Assembly: GCA_942492635.1 (NCBI GenBank)
Contig: CALOFP010000004.1
Coordinates: 124,001 to 188,000 of the forward strand
From: CALOFP01 sp942492635
GTDB taxonomy: Bacteria > UBP6 > UBA1177 > CALOFP01
DNA length: 64,000 nucleotides
Reading direction: 5' to 3'
This document shows positions 9,173 through 18,385 of this stretch, piece by piece. Each line of letters opens with the position of its first letter. Positions within the stretch are counted from its first letter, which is position 1. The position numbers and the translations under genes are program-made. The notes under the pieces were generated by a model. It had not been told where the DNA came from. It made no database searches and saw only the letters and a list, made by a program, of their open reading frames with translations.

Positions 9173-9238
9173 TTAAACGACTATCTCGCAGTAACCGTCC
9201 TTCGCCGGACCAACACGACGGATCACTCCTTTGGCTTG
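9173..9238 (-). pseudogene. 3' remnant of a winged-helix (AlbA_2/RecG-like) regulator
   Basis: Reading the minus strand from 9238 gives QAKGVIRRVGPAKDGYCEIV, then one more Val and TAA (9175-9173). This closely resembles the C-terminal wing of the intact gene at 4742-6094 (TKGFLRRIGPDKGGHWEVV). There is no upstream part of such a gene: the frame is lost where the glycosyltransferase remnant ends. I infer that a related gene was once here and only its last 20 or so codons survive. Confidence 0.5.
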
Positions 9239-9519
9239 AGAATTGACTCGTACATTTGAAGATACTTGCCCGCAAGTTTATCGGCGGAGAATTCTTTTGC
9301 CAATTTCATGCTGTTGATCGACATCTCTTTTCTTTCATATTCGCTTTTTGAAAGAAAGTTATCAATCGCCGTTTTTATCGAATCGACATCCTTATTAACC
9401 CAATATCCGCAGTTGAAATCTTCTAACGATTTCCAGGGAGTCGTTTTGGTGCTTATAACAGGAGTTCCCTGGGCAAGGGATTCCAGCACAACCATCATTC
9501 CATAAAATGATCCCACCAA
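9223..9519 (-). pseudogene. C-terminal fragment of a GT4 glycosyltransferase
   Basis: The 98-codon frame starts inside the 3' end of asnB and encodes only the last third of a donor domain (VVLESLAQGTPVIST, then FNCGYWVNKD and KYLQMYES). It aligns without gaps to the C-terminus of the intact glycosyltransferase at 11381-12589 (VVLESLAQGTPVIAS, YNCGYWVDKN, KYIKMYES). The N-terminal acceptor domain is missing and there is no plausible start signal, so it is a remnant. It abuts asnB exactly, which suggests that asnB arrived by a recombination that removed the 5' part of a duplicated transferase. Confidence 0.75.
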
Positions 9520-11381
9520 ATCTGGAAATTAAGGAGAGCAAATATTGTATATGAATTATCTTTTTTCCCTGAAAAGTTTTCGTTCAAAAGATTCTGAACC
9601 GAATGTTCACTGAAGAGTCCCTGTCCGGCGATCCTATGCTTGTCAAAATACTTTCTTATCAATTCATTTTCACTTCGAAACCAAGCTCTTATCGGGGAAC
9701 CGAAACCTGCTTTTGAACGATATATGACACTTCTTGGCAACTCTTTTTCCATTGCCTTTTTAACAAGATATTTCTGCTCTCCTCTCCTGATTTTTAACTT
9801 GTCAGGAAGAGAATTGGCAAATTTTACAAGATCGAAATCAAGGAAAGGCACTCTTGCCTCGACTCCCGCCATCATACTCATTTTATCAGTGTAGTTCAGG
9901 TTATGAGAAGTGAGATAGAGTTTCTGATCCATTAGACTCATCTTTCTAATTGATGAGCCTGAGCTTAAAGAGTCAAATAATGCAAGATGAGTTTTCCCTG
10001 GGTAGATATCTTTCGAATCATTAAAAAGGGAAATGACTTTCTCACGTTTGTTCCACATTCCAAGGGAAACAACTCTCTCTCTTGGGTCAAGAGATATATT
10101 ATCCGAAAGCTTTTTGAATCTTCTTAAGTGGGCATTGAACTTTCCAGGAATTGATGCCGGGGTTAAAGCTCCGGCAAAAGAGATCATTTTTTTCAACATC
10201 CCAGGAAAGTTACTGTAGAAACTCTCAGCAAGATACTTTCTATAGCCACCGAAAATTTCATCAGCTCCCTGCCCCGATAGCATAACTTTTATTCCATTTT
10301 CTCTTGCATGCTTGCAGATGAGATATGTATTTATTGCAGCTGGATCTGCAAGCCCATCATCCAAGTGATAAACAACTTCCGGTAGAAGCGAAAGCATATT
10401 CAAGTTAGCTTCCATTACATTAAGCTTTACACCATATTTGTCTGCTACTATTTTTGCATAGTGCAGATCGTCACTCGTGCCATCATAGCGCATATCATCT
10501 CTAGAAAAAGATATAGTATAGGCATCTTTCAGTTCACAACTGTTCTTACGTGCTTCAGCTAAAACTGCGGAGGAATCTAGGCCGCCACTGAGAAATGCAG
10601 AGACAGGAACATCAGACATCATCTGTCTCTCAACAGCCTTTCCAAAAAGACGTTGAAATTCTTCAATCGCTTCATTTTCTGAAATAGATATCTCTTCGCT
10701 GAAAATATCTTGGAAGAGAATGCCCTGCTCTTTCAGTTGACCATGTCTATAGATTCGGAATTCTCCCGGAGGGAGCTTGAAGAATTCTTCAAACATAGTG
10801 AAAGGTTCCGGTACATACATAAACGATAACTGGTCAGCCAGTGATTCTTTTCTGAGAGTCCTTTTCAGATTATCAATAGAAAGGAGAGCTTTCAATTCAG
10901 AGGCAAAGAAAAAGCCACCATTTTGCTCTGTGTAATAGAAAGGTTTTACGCCAAGAGGATCTCTTGTCACAAAAAGAGTTTGTTCCTTCCTATCAAATAT
11001 TGCTATCGCAAAAATTCCATTTAGTTTTTCAATAAATGAAATTCCTTCTTTAGCAAAGCCCTCTATAATTATTTCTGTGTCCGTACTTGAATGCCAATCC
11101 TGAAAAGAATATTTTTCTTCTATCTCCTGCTTAAGTTCAATGAAATTATAAATTTCACCGTTATAAACTATCAAATATCGTTGAGACCTATCACACATTG
11201 GTTGATTTCCTGCGGAAGAAATATCTAAAATTGAAAGTCGAACTTGTCCGATGCCACACATTTTATCTGTTGAGACAAAATAATTGGCGTTGTCGGGGCC
11301 TCGATGAGAAATTTTGTCAAGCATCTTAGGCAAATAATTGGCGATAGAACTATGTTTTGAAAATCCAACAATACCACACAT
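9495..11381 (-). CDS. asnB: Asparagine synthase-like, glutamine-hydrolysing amidotransferase (AsnB/WbpS type)
   Basis: This 628-residue protein has an N-terminal class II glutaminase domain with catalytic Cys2 (MCGIVGF). A synthetase domain follows, with the ATP-pyrophosphatase motif SGGLDSS near 266. Classical AsnB makes asparagine from aspartate using glutamine nitrogen. In O-antigen loci, homologues such as WbpS are thought to convert a uronic acid carboxyl to the amide. The WbpO/WbpP-like genes in the same locus make that role attractive here, but it is inferred from context. The start shares one base with the stop of the upstream glycosyltransferase (TAATG), indicating coupling. A glycosyltransferase fragment lies immediately downstream. 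Confidence 0.9.
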   Translation of the reverse strand: MCGIVGFSKHSSIANYLPKMLDKISHRGPDNANYFVSTDKMCGIGQVRLSILDISSAGNQPMCDRSQRYLIVYNGEIYNFIELKQEIEEKYSFQDWHSSTDTEIIIEGFAKEGISFIEKLNGIFAIAIFDRKEQTLFVTRDPLGVKPFYYTEQNGGFFFASELKALLSIDNLKRTLRKESLADQLSFMYVPEPFTMFEEFFKLPPGEFRIYRHGQLKEQGILFQDIFSEEISISENEAIEEFQRLFGKAVERQMMSDVPVSAFLSGGLDSSAVLAEARKNSCELKDAYTISFSRDDMRYDGTSDDLHYAKIVADKYGVKLNVMEANLNMLSLLPEVVYHLDDGLADPAAINTYLICKHARENGIKVMLSGQGADEIFGGYRKYLAESFYSNFPGMLKKMISFAGALTPASIPGKFNAHLRRFKKLSDNISLDPRERVVSLGMWNKREKVISLFNDSKDIYPGKTHLALFDSLSSGSSIRKMSLMDQKLYLTSHNLNYTDKMSMMAGVEARVPFLDFDLVKFANSLPDKLKIRRGEQKYLVKKAMEKELPRSVIYRSKAGFGSPIRAWFRSENELIRKYFDKHRIAGQGLFSEHSVQNLLNENFSGKKDNSYTIFALLNFQIWWDHFME

Positions 11382-12589
11382 TATTTTTGCTCATCTATTG
11401 TAGATTCATACATTTTAATATATTTATGGGCCAGCTTATTCATTTTGTATATTCCAGCTAATTCAATGGCGTTTTTTGACATACGCTCCCTTTCATCAGT
11501 TTTCTTGGACATGTAGTCTTCAATCGCCTTTATTATTGCATCTGAATTTTTATCGACCCAATATCCACAATTATATTTTTCAAGAATTTCCCAAGGTGTT
11601 CCGTTTGATGCAATAACAGGAGTTCCTTGGGCAAGTGATTCTAAAACCACCATTCCAAAATTTTCAGAATGAGATGGCAGTACAAATAAAGTTGCTTTCC
11701 TATACATGATTCTTTTTGCTGTGCCTGTAATAACCTTATCTGTAAAAATTACTTTATTCGAAAGTCCTATTTTGGAGCATAATTTTTTTAACTCCTTGGT
11801 GTAAAGAGGATCTTCCCCCGACCAGCCTGCAATAACAAGTTTTAGTCTCTTATCGATATTGGCTTTTGCGAATGATTTAATCAATAGCTCAATGTTTTTT
11901 TTCCTTGCAATTCTAGAAAGGAAAAGGATGTAACCACCATCAATATCAAAGTTACATTCTAAAGAATCTGTATCTAATATGAAAAGGTCATCACTTACCA
12001 TATTTGGAATTAATTCATATCCTCCAGAAAGGGAGTATTTCATATCTTTGATCAAAACATTATCAACCCAATTTTTTTCAACTACAGCAGTTACATGAAA
12101 TTTTGCGGCCAATTCTATATTCCTTTTGATAGTAGGTAGTGACAAGAAAACCTTCTTTTTGAATCTTTTGCTATCTATAGCTCCCTCGCCTAACTCTCCT
12201 CTTGGAGAAATTATGTACGGTATTCGTTTCTTGACTAGATAATGAATTGAAAGGTGGACAATTGGATCAAAAAATGAAGAAAAGTGCACAACATCTGGAT
12301 AAAAGTTGTTAATATTAAGTTTAAGATTTTTTGGAATCTTCGAAAAAGGTGAAAAAATCTGAAAAAATTTTGTAATAAAAGATGGCGTACTATAGATGAC
12401 TTTAAAGCCATCCATTGTAATAGTTTTATCAAATGGTATATCATGAAATGCATCAATCCCGTGGGAAGTTGTTAAGACCATAATTTCATGCCCCATATTT
12501 GCCATAGCTTTAGCTAAAAAATAGACGGAATTACAAGGTCCGCCAACCTGTGAAGGATAGAAAGCCGTTATTGGAAATAGAATCTTCAT
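11381..12589 (-). CDS. Glycosyltransferase family 4
   Basis: The 402-residue enzyme is a GT-B fold transferase. An N-terminal Gly-rich loop (FYPSQVGGP near 11-19) and the donor-site signature SENFGMVVLES, with two glutamates spaced as EX7E, define GT family 4. It would add one sugar of the repeat unit at the cytoplasmic face of the membrane. The donor is not identifiable. It ends one base into asnB and starts 2 bases after the Wzy-like gene, so it sits in a tight operon. Its C-terminal third is duplicated as the remnant at 9223-9519. Base composition is markedly AT-rich. Confidence 0.9.
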   Translation of the reverse strand: MKILFPITAFYPSQVGGPCNSVYFLAKAMANMGHEIMVLTTSHGIDAFHDIPFDKTITMDGFKVIYSTPSFITKFFQIFSPFSKIPKNLKLNINNFYPDVVHFSSFFDPIVHLSIHYLVKKRIPYIISPRGELGEGAIDSKRFKKKVFLSLPTIKRNIELAAKFHVTAVVEKNWVDNVLIKDMKYSLSGGYELIPNMVSDDLFILDTDSLECNFDIDGGYILFLSRIARKKNIELLIKSFAKANIDKRLKLVIAGWSGEDPLYTKELKKLCSKIGLSNKVIFTDKVITGTAKRIMYRKATLFVLPSHSENFGMVVLESLAQGTPVIASNGTPWEILEKYNCGYWVDKNSDAIIKAIEDYMSKKTDERERMSKNAIELAGIYKMNKLAHKYIKMYESTIDEQK

Positions 12590-12591
12590 CT

Positions 12592-13983
12592 TTATCCCTC
12601 TCTAAGCACATTATTAAGGTAGGTATTGCCAAAGGCCAGAAAAGTTGTGTATAGCAAAATAATATAATGCCCTCTAGTAAGAAAAAGTAAAAATACAGAC
12701 AAAGATATTAAAAACAATATCCCTCCGTGAAGATCCCTAGTCTTCCTATAAAGAGAAAATAGTCTTCCTATAACACTAAAATTAAAAAATACAAAAAGCA
12801 AAAAACCAATAATGCCAAACTCTGACAAATATCGCATATAACCAGTTTTTGCAACAAAGATTGAGTCTTCCATGTAGTATTTGTATTTATCTGGAATGTA
12901 CGAGTTCGCAAGTTTATGAACATTGCCCATTCCTGTACCAAAAACAAGCCAAGAAGGATTGTTTTTTAAAAAAATAAAAATTACCTCATCGGTATCATCT
13001 CCTACAGGAAGACCAATTTGCTCTCCATCTTGATAAAGAACATTGCGTTGCTCTAGGCGGTAATCAATTCTTTCATTATATACTTTGCTGAAAAAATCTC
13101 CAAAAATAAATACTAAAGATAAAACCATTGACAAACTAACAGTTTTCGTCAATAAGTTTTTTGATAAACTTCTAGCTAAAAGTGGATTGAGAATATTAGT
13201 TACAAAAAACACCAGTAGAAAGGAGAGATATCCACTTGTTGAAAAAGTTAGAAACAGAGCTGCCATTAAACAAAACTTTATTAAAAAATCACGTTTAAAA
13301 AGGCTTTGGTTAAATTTATTGAAAGAGTCGATAACGAAATATGCAACAGAAAGTATTCCTGCAAACCCTTTTGGTTCACCACACAAAGAACTGATCCTTA
13401 AAAACCCTAGCACCTCTCCCATATGCCTAGGAGCTATTAAATCTTGATCGCTAAAAAGAAAAACTATTTCTTGGAAAAAGCCAATGATAGATAAAATCAC
13501 AACAGAGCGAATAAATATTTTCGAATACTTTATAATATCTATTTTGTCTTTGATGAAAAATCGTGTAACTAAAAACGGTGAATACAAAACAAGGTTTAGT
13601 AAAATTTGGGATACGTAGCGGCCTTCAGATCTAAAATAGTTTACAGAAAGGACTTGCTGATTATCAATAAATAAATTTGAAATAATAATAGTCGAAAAAC
13701 ATATATAAGTAAAAAAAATGAAAAGAAATCGATTGTTTCCAAACCAATGAAATGTAAAACGATGCGAAAGGATAATATAAATTGAAATGAATATTGAAAT
13801 TAGAAACAACAAAACTTCAGCAAATGTCGTGCTAACACCAATTTCTATCCAAAGAGCAACAATAGGAAGAATAAATATGTATAATCCAAAAACATTAATT
13901 CTTTTTATCATTAATGCAGCTATACTTAACAAAAAAAGAAATAAAGATAATTGAAATGCGATACCAGAACTAAGAGTACTCAT
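12592..13983 (-). CDS. Wzy-like O-antigen polymerase (integral membrane)
   Basis: The 463-residue protein is almost entirely hydrophobic, with about 11-12 predicted membrane segments and a longer periplasmic loop at about 290-370. This is the layout of Wzy polymerases and O-antigen ligases of the WaaL/Wzy superfamily. Sequence conservation in the family is low, so the call rests on topology and on its place among glycosyltransferases with a Wzx flippase nearby. It would polymerise undecaprenyl-linked repeat units in the periplasm. AAGGAAA upstream of the ATG gives a ribosome binding site. A ligase role is the main alternative. Confidence 0.75.
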   Translation of the reverse strand: MSTLSSGIAFQLSLFLFLLSIAALMIKRINVFGLYIFILPIVALWIEIGVSTTFAEVLLFLISIFISIYIILSHRFTFHWFGNNRFLFIFFTYICFSTIIISNLFIDNQQVLSVNYFRSEGRYVSQILLNLVLYSPFLVTRFFIKDKIDIIKYSKIFIRSVVILSIIGFFQEIVFLFSDQDLIAPRHMGEVLGFLRISSLCGEPKGFAGILSVAYFVIDSFNKFNQSLFKRDFLIKFCLMAALFLTFSTSGYLSFLLVFFVTNILNPLLARSLSKNLLTKTVSLSMVLSLVFIFGDFFSKVYNERIDYRLEQRNVLYQDGEQIGLPVGDDTDEVIFIFLKNNPSWLVFGTGMGNVHKLANSYIPDKYKYYMEDSIFVAKTGYMRYLSEFGIIGFLLFVFFNFSVIGRLFSLYRKTRDLHGGILFLISLSVFLLFLTRGHYIILLYTTFLAFGNTYLNNVLREG

Positions 13984-13998
13984 ATTATGGTTTCCTTG

Positions 13999-14754
13999 TC
14001 AGAAAAAACTTTTAAAGAAAGAGTAGTATTTATAGAAAAATCTATGCCAAAAATGAATTACAATATTTGAGGACTTATAATTCTTCTTAATTCTTTCCCG
14101 TTCTTCTTTATATCTTCCTTCAGGTGCCCAGGAAATTGATTGTTCGGGATGTATGCGAAATTCTGACAATGGTTTTTTAGATCTTATCGTTTTTAATTTG
14201 TTGTGCGCTAGAATTCTGGTAAAAAGGTCTCCATCCATTGTTACCTTAAATTCCGGATTAAATCCTCCCACAGCATCGAAAATCTTCCTCGACCAAAAAC
14301 AAGAGGGTTGCAATATTGATACAACGCCATAAGATTGTGCTAGATAATTTGTGGGTTTAGATCTTATTCTTTTAAATCGAGATCCATGTTTGTCAATAAA
14401 ATATCCATCTCCATATAGAAAATCAAACTCATGGGTTGAATACATCTCTGCAACATAACTTAATGCACCTTCTACATAATTATCATCAGAATTCAACCAA
14501 GCAAGTATTTCACCTGTAGCCATTTTGAACCCCTTGATCAACGCATCCGTCATCCCATCATCAGGTTCACTTATAAAATATGTTATGTGGTTTCTATATT
14601 TTCTTATAATTTCCAAAGAGTTATCAGTAGAGCACCCATCTATAACAATATACTCAATGTTATCATAATTTTGAGCAACTATAGATTTAATTGTATCTTC
14701 AATATACTTCCCTTTGTTGTAATTAGCTGTTATTATTGATATTTTTGGTTTCAT
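13999..14754 (-). CDS. Glycosyltransferase family 2
   Basis: This 251-residue GT-A enzyme opens with PKISIITANYNKGKYIEDTI. It has the nucleotide-binding VIDGCSTDNS segment near 37-46 and the metal-binding LNSDD motif near 87-91. It resembles WcaA/PGL-type transferases that use UDP- or dTDP-sugars. The strong Shine-Dalgarno-like GGAGAGG lies about 12 bases upstream of the ATG. It precedes the polymerase gene by 15 bases. The 281-base gap on its upstream side (14755-15035) is AT-rich and shows no gene, hairpin or clear promoter. Acceptor and donor unknown. Confidence 0.9.
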   Translation of the reverse strand: MKPKISIITANYNKGKYIEDTIKSIVAQNYDNIEYIVIDGCSTDNSLEIIRKYRNHITYFISEPDDGMTDALIKGFKMATGEILAWLNSDDNYVEGALSYVAEMYSTHEFDFLYGDGYFIDKHGSRFKRIRSKPTNYLAQSYGVVSILQPSCFWSRKIFDAVGGFNPEFKVTMDGDLFTRILAHNKLKTIRSKKPLSEFRIHPEQSISWAPEGRYKEERERIKKNYKSSNIVIHFWHRFFYKYYSFFKSFF

Positions 14755-15035
14755 TGCAACTTTCAGCCTCTCCTGTTAATTTTCAAATAACATCTTTCAT
14801 TGTTTCTAAATTTCACTTACATAAATCTTAAGCGCCGATTATTTTCCTTTTTAGAAATAAAATTACTGCTACTTTAAAAAAAATATTAGTGATTTTGTTT
14901 TTTTATCGTTGCTTAAAATAGTAACATTTTCCAAAAACAACTCTTCTTACAAATTAACTATTTATATTCCATTTTATTACGTTGAATACACGATCAGCAA
15001 TAGGATTGAAAAAATGTATTCTAAATAAAAAACAA

Positions 15036-16406
15036 CTACATTCTCCATATGCCACAATCTTTTCCCATAATTATCTTTGCGCTTTGCATTGGTAATAAAA
15101 CAGCTGTTAACGCTAGGCATATGCATGTGGCAAATATTACACCAGCTTCACCCAAAATGGTATATTTAGCTAAAAAAATCGACAAAGGGATGTTGATGAA
15201 CGCTTGAAAAATGGCCGCATAAATTGATATTTTTAACTTGCCAACGCCGTTTAAAAAAAACGAGAAGATATTGTTCCAAGTCAATAGCAACGTAAAAAGT
15301 GCCATACCTAAAGTTAATAAGATATCAATTTTAACTTTATCTCCAACCCAAAATTTGTAAATTGTTGGGGCGAGGATTACCATCAAAACGACAAAAAGTA
15401 AAACCGCCAACCATGCAACAATCAGCTTTTTGACTACGTTTTGAATCCACATCATTTCCTTTTTTTTGTAAGCTTCCGTAAAAGCAGACCAGAAAGGGCT
15501 AAGAACAAGTCCAAATACCGCAACTAACATTTTAAAATAACCACTTGCAATATTGTAAGGAACAACTTTCTCTGCACCAAAAATTTGAACGACAATAAAA
15601 TTGTCAGTTGAAAAGAGAATCACAGCTGCCAGTTGAACAATAAAAAAATTTACGCCCAAGCTTGTTAAATCTTTTAAGTACTTTTTGCCGAAGTGTTTAA
15701 TAGAGGGGGCGTATAGCCTATATTTATTAAAAAACAAATAAATAGATGCTATCAGAGGAGCAGTAACAATAGCAATCCCAGACAATGCACCTACATAAAC
15801 CAATGAGTTTTTGGTAAAGTATGACAGAACATATATTCCAACTAACAAAAAGATCTTCTCTGACACATCAATTAATTTTGAAATTGCAGGTACTTGGTGC
15901 GCCTCCAAGATACTATTTATTAACTTTAGCGTCAATCTTATTGAGAAAGAAGCAAACACACAGCGAATCATGGCATTCAGTTCGGGATTCAAAGATGGAG
16001 ATACATTAAAAACAGTACTCCAAGAAAGAAAAGGATTGATTACAAAAAACAAAACAAGTAAAAACGAACTTACCATTGACAAAAAAACATAACCTGTACT
16101 TATATAATTTTTTGCTAGTTTTATATTCCCTAAAGCCATTGCTTCAGCCACTCTATTTTTTACTCCATGTCCTAAACCAAGATTAAAAAAATAAAGCCAG
16201 CCAACAATAGAGTTAACTGTAATCCAAATGCCGTATTTTTGGTTGTCAAAATATTGAAGCATAACAGGAACGAACAGAAACATTGTGGCTGCATTAAAAA
16301 GATGTAAAACGATTGAACAAACTATGTTTATTCGAGCTTTTGCTAGCCGTTTGTCTGCAGCAACAGGGACCTCGATAGTTCTTTCTAAGAGAAACCTTCT
16401 AAGCAT
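15036..16406 (-). CDS. Wzx-type oligosaccharide flippase
   Basis: The 456-residue protein has about 12-14 hydrophobic segments and matches the polysaccharide-synthase/MATE-like export family (for example YGIWITVNSIVGWLYFFNLG near 75-95). Wzx proteins move undecaprenyl-diphosphate-linked repeat units across the inner membrane for polymerisation by Wzy. The first about 25 residues are polar and charged, which is slightly long for the family. The start overlaps the end of the upstream GT2 gene by 8 bases. Codon use is AT-rich, like its neighbours. Confidence 0.85.
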   Translation of the reverse strand: MLRRFLLERTIEVPVAADKRLAKARINIVCSIVLHLFNAATMFLFVPVMLQYFDNQKYGIWITVNSIVGWLYFFNLGLGHGVKNRVAEAMALGNIKLAKNYISTGYVFLSMVSSFLLVLFFVINPFLSWSTVFNVSPSLNPELNAMIRCVFASFSIRLTLKLINSILEAHQVPAISKLIDVSEKIFLLVGIYVLSYFTKNSLVYVGALSGIAIVTAPLIASIYLFFNKYRLYAPSIKHFGKKYLKDLTSLGVNFFIVQLAAVILFSTDNFIVVQIFGAEKVVPYNIASGYFKMLVAVFGLVLSPFWSAFTEAYKKKEMMWIQNVVKKLIVAWLAVLLFVVLMVILAPTIYKFWVGDKVKIDILLTLGMALFTLLLTWNNIFSFFLNGVGKLKISIYAAIFQAFINIPLSIFLAKYTILGEAGVIFATCICLALTAVLLPMQSAKIIMGKDCGIWRM

Positions 16407-17343
16407 TTTTAGACACAGCCCTCTTAATAATTTTAAGCGCTTTTTTTAGTAGCTTAGCAATAAAAAAACCCAACCTAATTCGCGCTTTAATTTCTTTATG
16501 TGCCAATGAATATATGTTCCCATAACCGCTTATGTGGTAACTACGATAAAGCAAAAGTGTCTTAAAAATACTTCTAAGTTCTAATGAATCATATTCTTTC
16601 AAAAAAAAGAGTTTTGCATAATCATAATATATTCGTAAGTCATTTTTTATTGAAAGAGAATCTTTGTGATGTGAAAAAACTATGCTAGCTTTATCCATAA
16701 TTTTGACTTTCTCATAATCTTTTGCTGTTAGAAGAAATATTAGCAGATCATTGCCTGCTCCATATTTTGAAAACTCTAAACAATCCTTATTTTCAATCTC
16801 CAATATAAGATTCTTTCTGACATCTTTTGTTCGGAAAAGTGCGCAGGCTGGAGACACAGAAAATTCACCATTGTCTATTACTAAATTTTTTATAAAAAAA
16901 TCAGAAGAAAACAAACCTGAGTAGCGGTTAAATGCAACTATGCTTTTTCCATTGCAATAATCCATTCTTACATGGGATATAACAAATGCTGTATCATCGT
17001 TTAAGAGCGATGCAGCATCTTGAACAAAACGAGGTAGCATTCTGTCATCTGAAAAAAGAATCTTACATAATTCTCCACTTGCTTTTTCAAGACATGCCTG
17101 CCAATTCCTTACAGGCCCAAGATTAGTACTGTTTCTAAAAGCCATAATTCGATTGTCATTTTTTGCCATGGAACAGATTATATCCCAGCTTCCGTCTGTG
17201 CTGCAGTTGTCTCCGACAATTATTTCGATATTACCGTATGTCTGTCTTTTAGCGCTCTCTATTGTCTCTTCTATAAAGGACTCCCTGTTGTATACGGGAA
17301 TGAGAATGCTGACCAGTGGGGATTTTCCATCATTCATTTTCAT
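16399..17343 (-). CDS. Glycosyltransferase family 2
   Basis: I place the start at ATG 17343, giving 314 residues. GAGAAAGAG sits just upstream, whereas a longer frame to 17406 would run into the end of rfbE. The GT-A core is clear: PLVSILIPVYNRESFIEETI, then VGDNCSTDGS, and LFSDD as the metal-binding acidic cluster. The C-terminal part is basic and helical, suggesting membrane association. It follows rfbE by 13 bases and may transfer the tyvelose or a neighbouring sugar, but this is only a positional guess. Confidence 0.88.
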   Translation of the reverse strand: MKMNDGKSPLVSILIPVYNRESFIEETIESAKRQTYGNIEIIVGDNCSTDGSWDIICSMAKNDNRIMAFRNSTNLGPVRNWQACLEKASGELCKILFSDDRMLPRFVQDAASLLNDDTAFVISHVRMDYCNGKSIVAFNRYSGLFSSDFFIKNLVIDNGEFSVSPACALFRTKDVRKNLILEIENKDCLEFSKYGAGNDLLIFLLTAKDYEKVKIMDKASIVFSHHKDSLSIKNDLRIYYDYAKLFFLKEYDSLELRSIFKTLLLYRSYHISGYGNIYSLAHKEIKARIRLGFFIAKLLKKALKIIKRAVSKNA

Positions 17344-17356
17344 ACTCTTTCTCAAC

Positions 17357-18385
17357 TCAAGTGTTAAATAAGTCCTGTGTCCACTCGAGCATCCTTCGAA
17401 CACCATCCATGTTTGAAACTTTAGCTTCCCAACCGGTCATAAGCTTTATTTTCGATGTATCGGCAACAAAAACTTTCTGGTCGCTCTCCCTCCAGGGAAG
17501 CTGTTTGTATCGCATCTCAATATTGAGTTCTTTTTCGAGAAAAGAAAAGAGCTCGATTAATGAATAACTGTTTTCTACACCACCCCCTATATTAAAAACA
17601 TTTCCTGCAAGAGCATCACTCTTCTCTGCGGCTAAAAAATAAAGATTAACCATATCGTCAGCGTAGAGAAGATCTCTAACCTGTTTTCCCGACCCTGAAA
17701 TTGTAAAAGGTTCCTTCAGAACACCTTTCTTTATCTCTATCGCTTTCTGACAGAACCAGCCAACCCATCCCTGGTCAAAAGTGGCAAATTGCCGCCCGCC
17801 ATACATCGAAGAGTGACGAAAAACTATTGTCTTTAATCCAAATATTCTACTGTAGTCCATCAGGTACTGATCTGCAGCACCTTTTGAGCAGCCATAAGGC
17901 GAATGAAACTCCAGGGGAAATTTTTCATCAAATCCATTCTCAAATCCCTCTGCAACATATCGAGTTGGCGTTTCATGGAAATGGATGTTTGAGAAATCAC
18001 CATATACTTTATTTGTTGATGAATAAAGAACAACACTGTCTTTTGAATATTTCCTTACAGCTTCAAGAAGGTTGTGTGTTCCTAAAGTGTTAATTTCAAA
18101 ATCCAATCTGGGATTATCAATTGATGTTGTCATGGCGACTTGACCGGCCAGGTGAAATATCACATCAGGCTTAATTTCTTTAACAACTCTTTCGATATCG
18201 TTGTAATTTCTAATATCTGAATGATGGAATACAAGTTCACCACGATTCTTTAACCACTTTAGATTTTCACTGCTTCCTTGCCTGAAGAGATTATCTAAAA
18301 CATGGAGTTCATCTCCTCTTTTAAGTACTTCATCTGCTAGATTCGAACCGAGAAACCCACAGCCGCCTGTAATTAAATATTTCAT
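17357..18385 (-). CDS. rfbE: CDP-paratose 2-epimerase (CDP-tyvelose synthesis)
   Basis: This 342-residue extended short-chain dehydrogenase matches RfbE/Tyv of Salmonella and Yersinia closely by eye. It has the NAD-binding GGCGFLGSN, the diagnostic AGQVAMTTSIDNP stretch, YSSTNKVYGD, the catalytic SPYGCSKGAADQY (YxxxK) and SSMYGGRQFATFDQGWVGWF. The enzyme epimerises C2 of CDP-paratose to give CDP-tyvelose, the last step of the CDP-3,6-dideoxyhexose route. Its start overlaps the stop of rfbH as ATGA. Length is within a few residues of the enteric enzyme. This is one of the most specific identifications in the window. Confidence 0.93.
   Translation of the reverse strand: MKYLITGGCGFLGSNLADEVLKRGDELHVLDNLFRQGSSENLKWLKNRGELVFHHSDIRNYNDIERVVKEIKPDVIFHLAGQVAMTTSIDNPRLDFEINTLGTHNLLEAVRKYSKDSVVLYSSTNKVYGDFSNIHFHETPTRYVAEGFENGFDEKFPLEFHSPYGCSKGAADQYLMDYSRIFGLKTIVFRHSSMYGGRQFATFDQGWVGWFCQKAIEIKKGVLKEPFTISGSGKQVRDLLYADDMVNLYFLAAEKSDALAGNVFNIGGGVENSYSLIELFSFLEKELNIEMRYKQLPWRESDQKVFVADTSKIKLMTGWEAKVSNMDGVRRMLEWTQDLFNT

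Noticed and set aside
9072..9275. 67-codon minus-strand frame across the remnants upstream of the AAA ATPase
   Set aside because: It crosses the promoter and two remnant genes in a third frame and has no protein-like pattern.
17344..17406. N-terminal extension of the GT2 gene at 16399-17343
   Set aside because: It would overlap rfbE by about 50 bases and adds residues outside the glycosyltransferase fold, while ATG 17343 has a good ribosome binding site.
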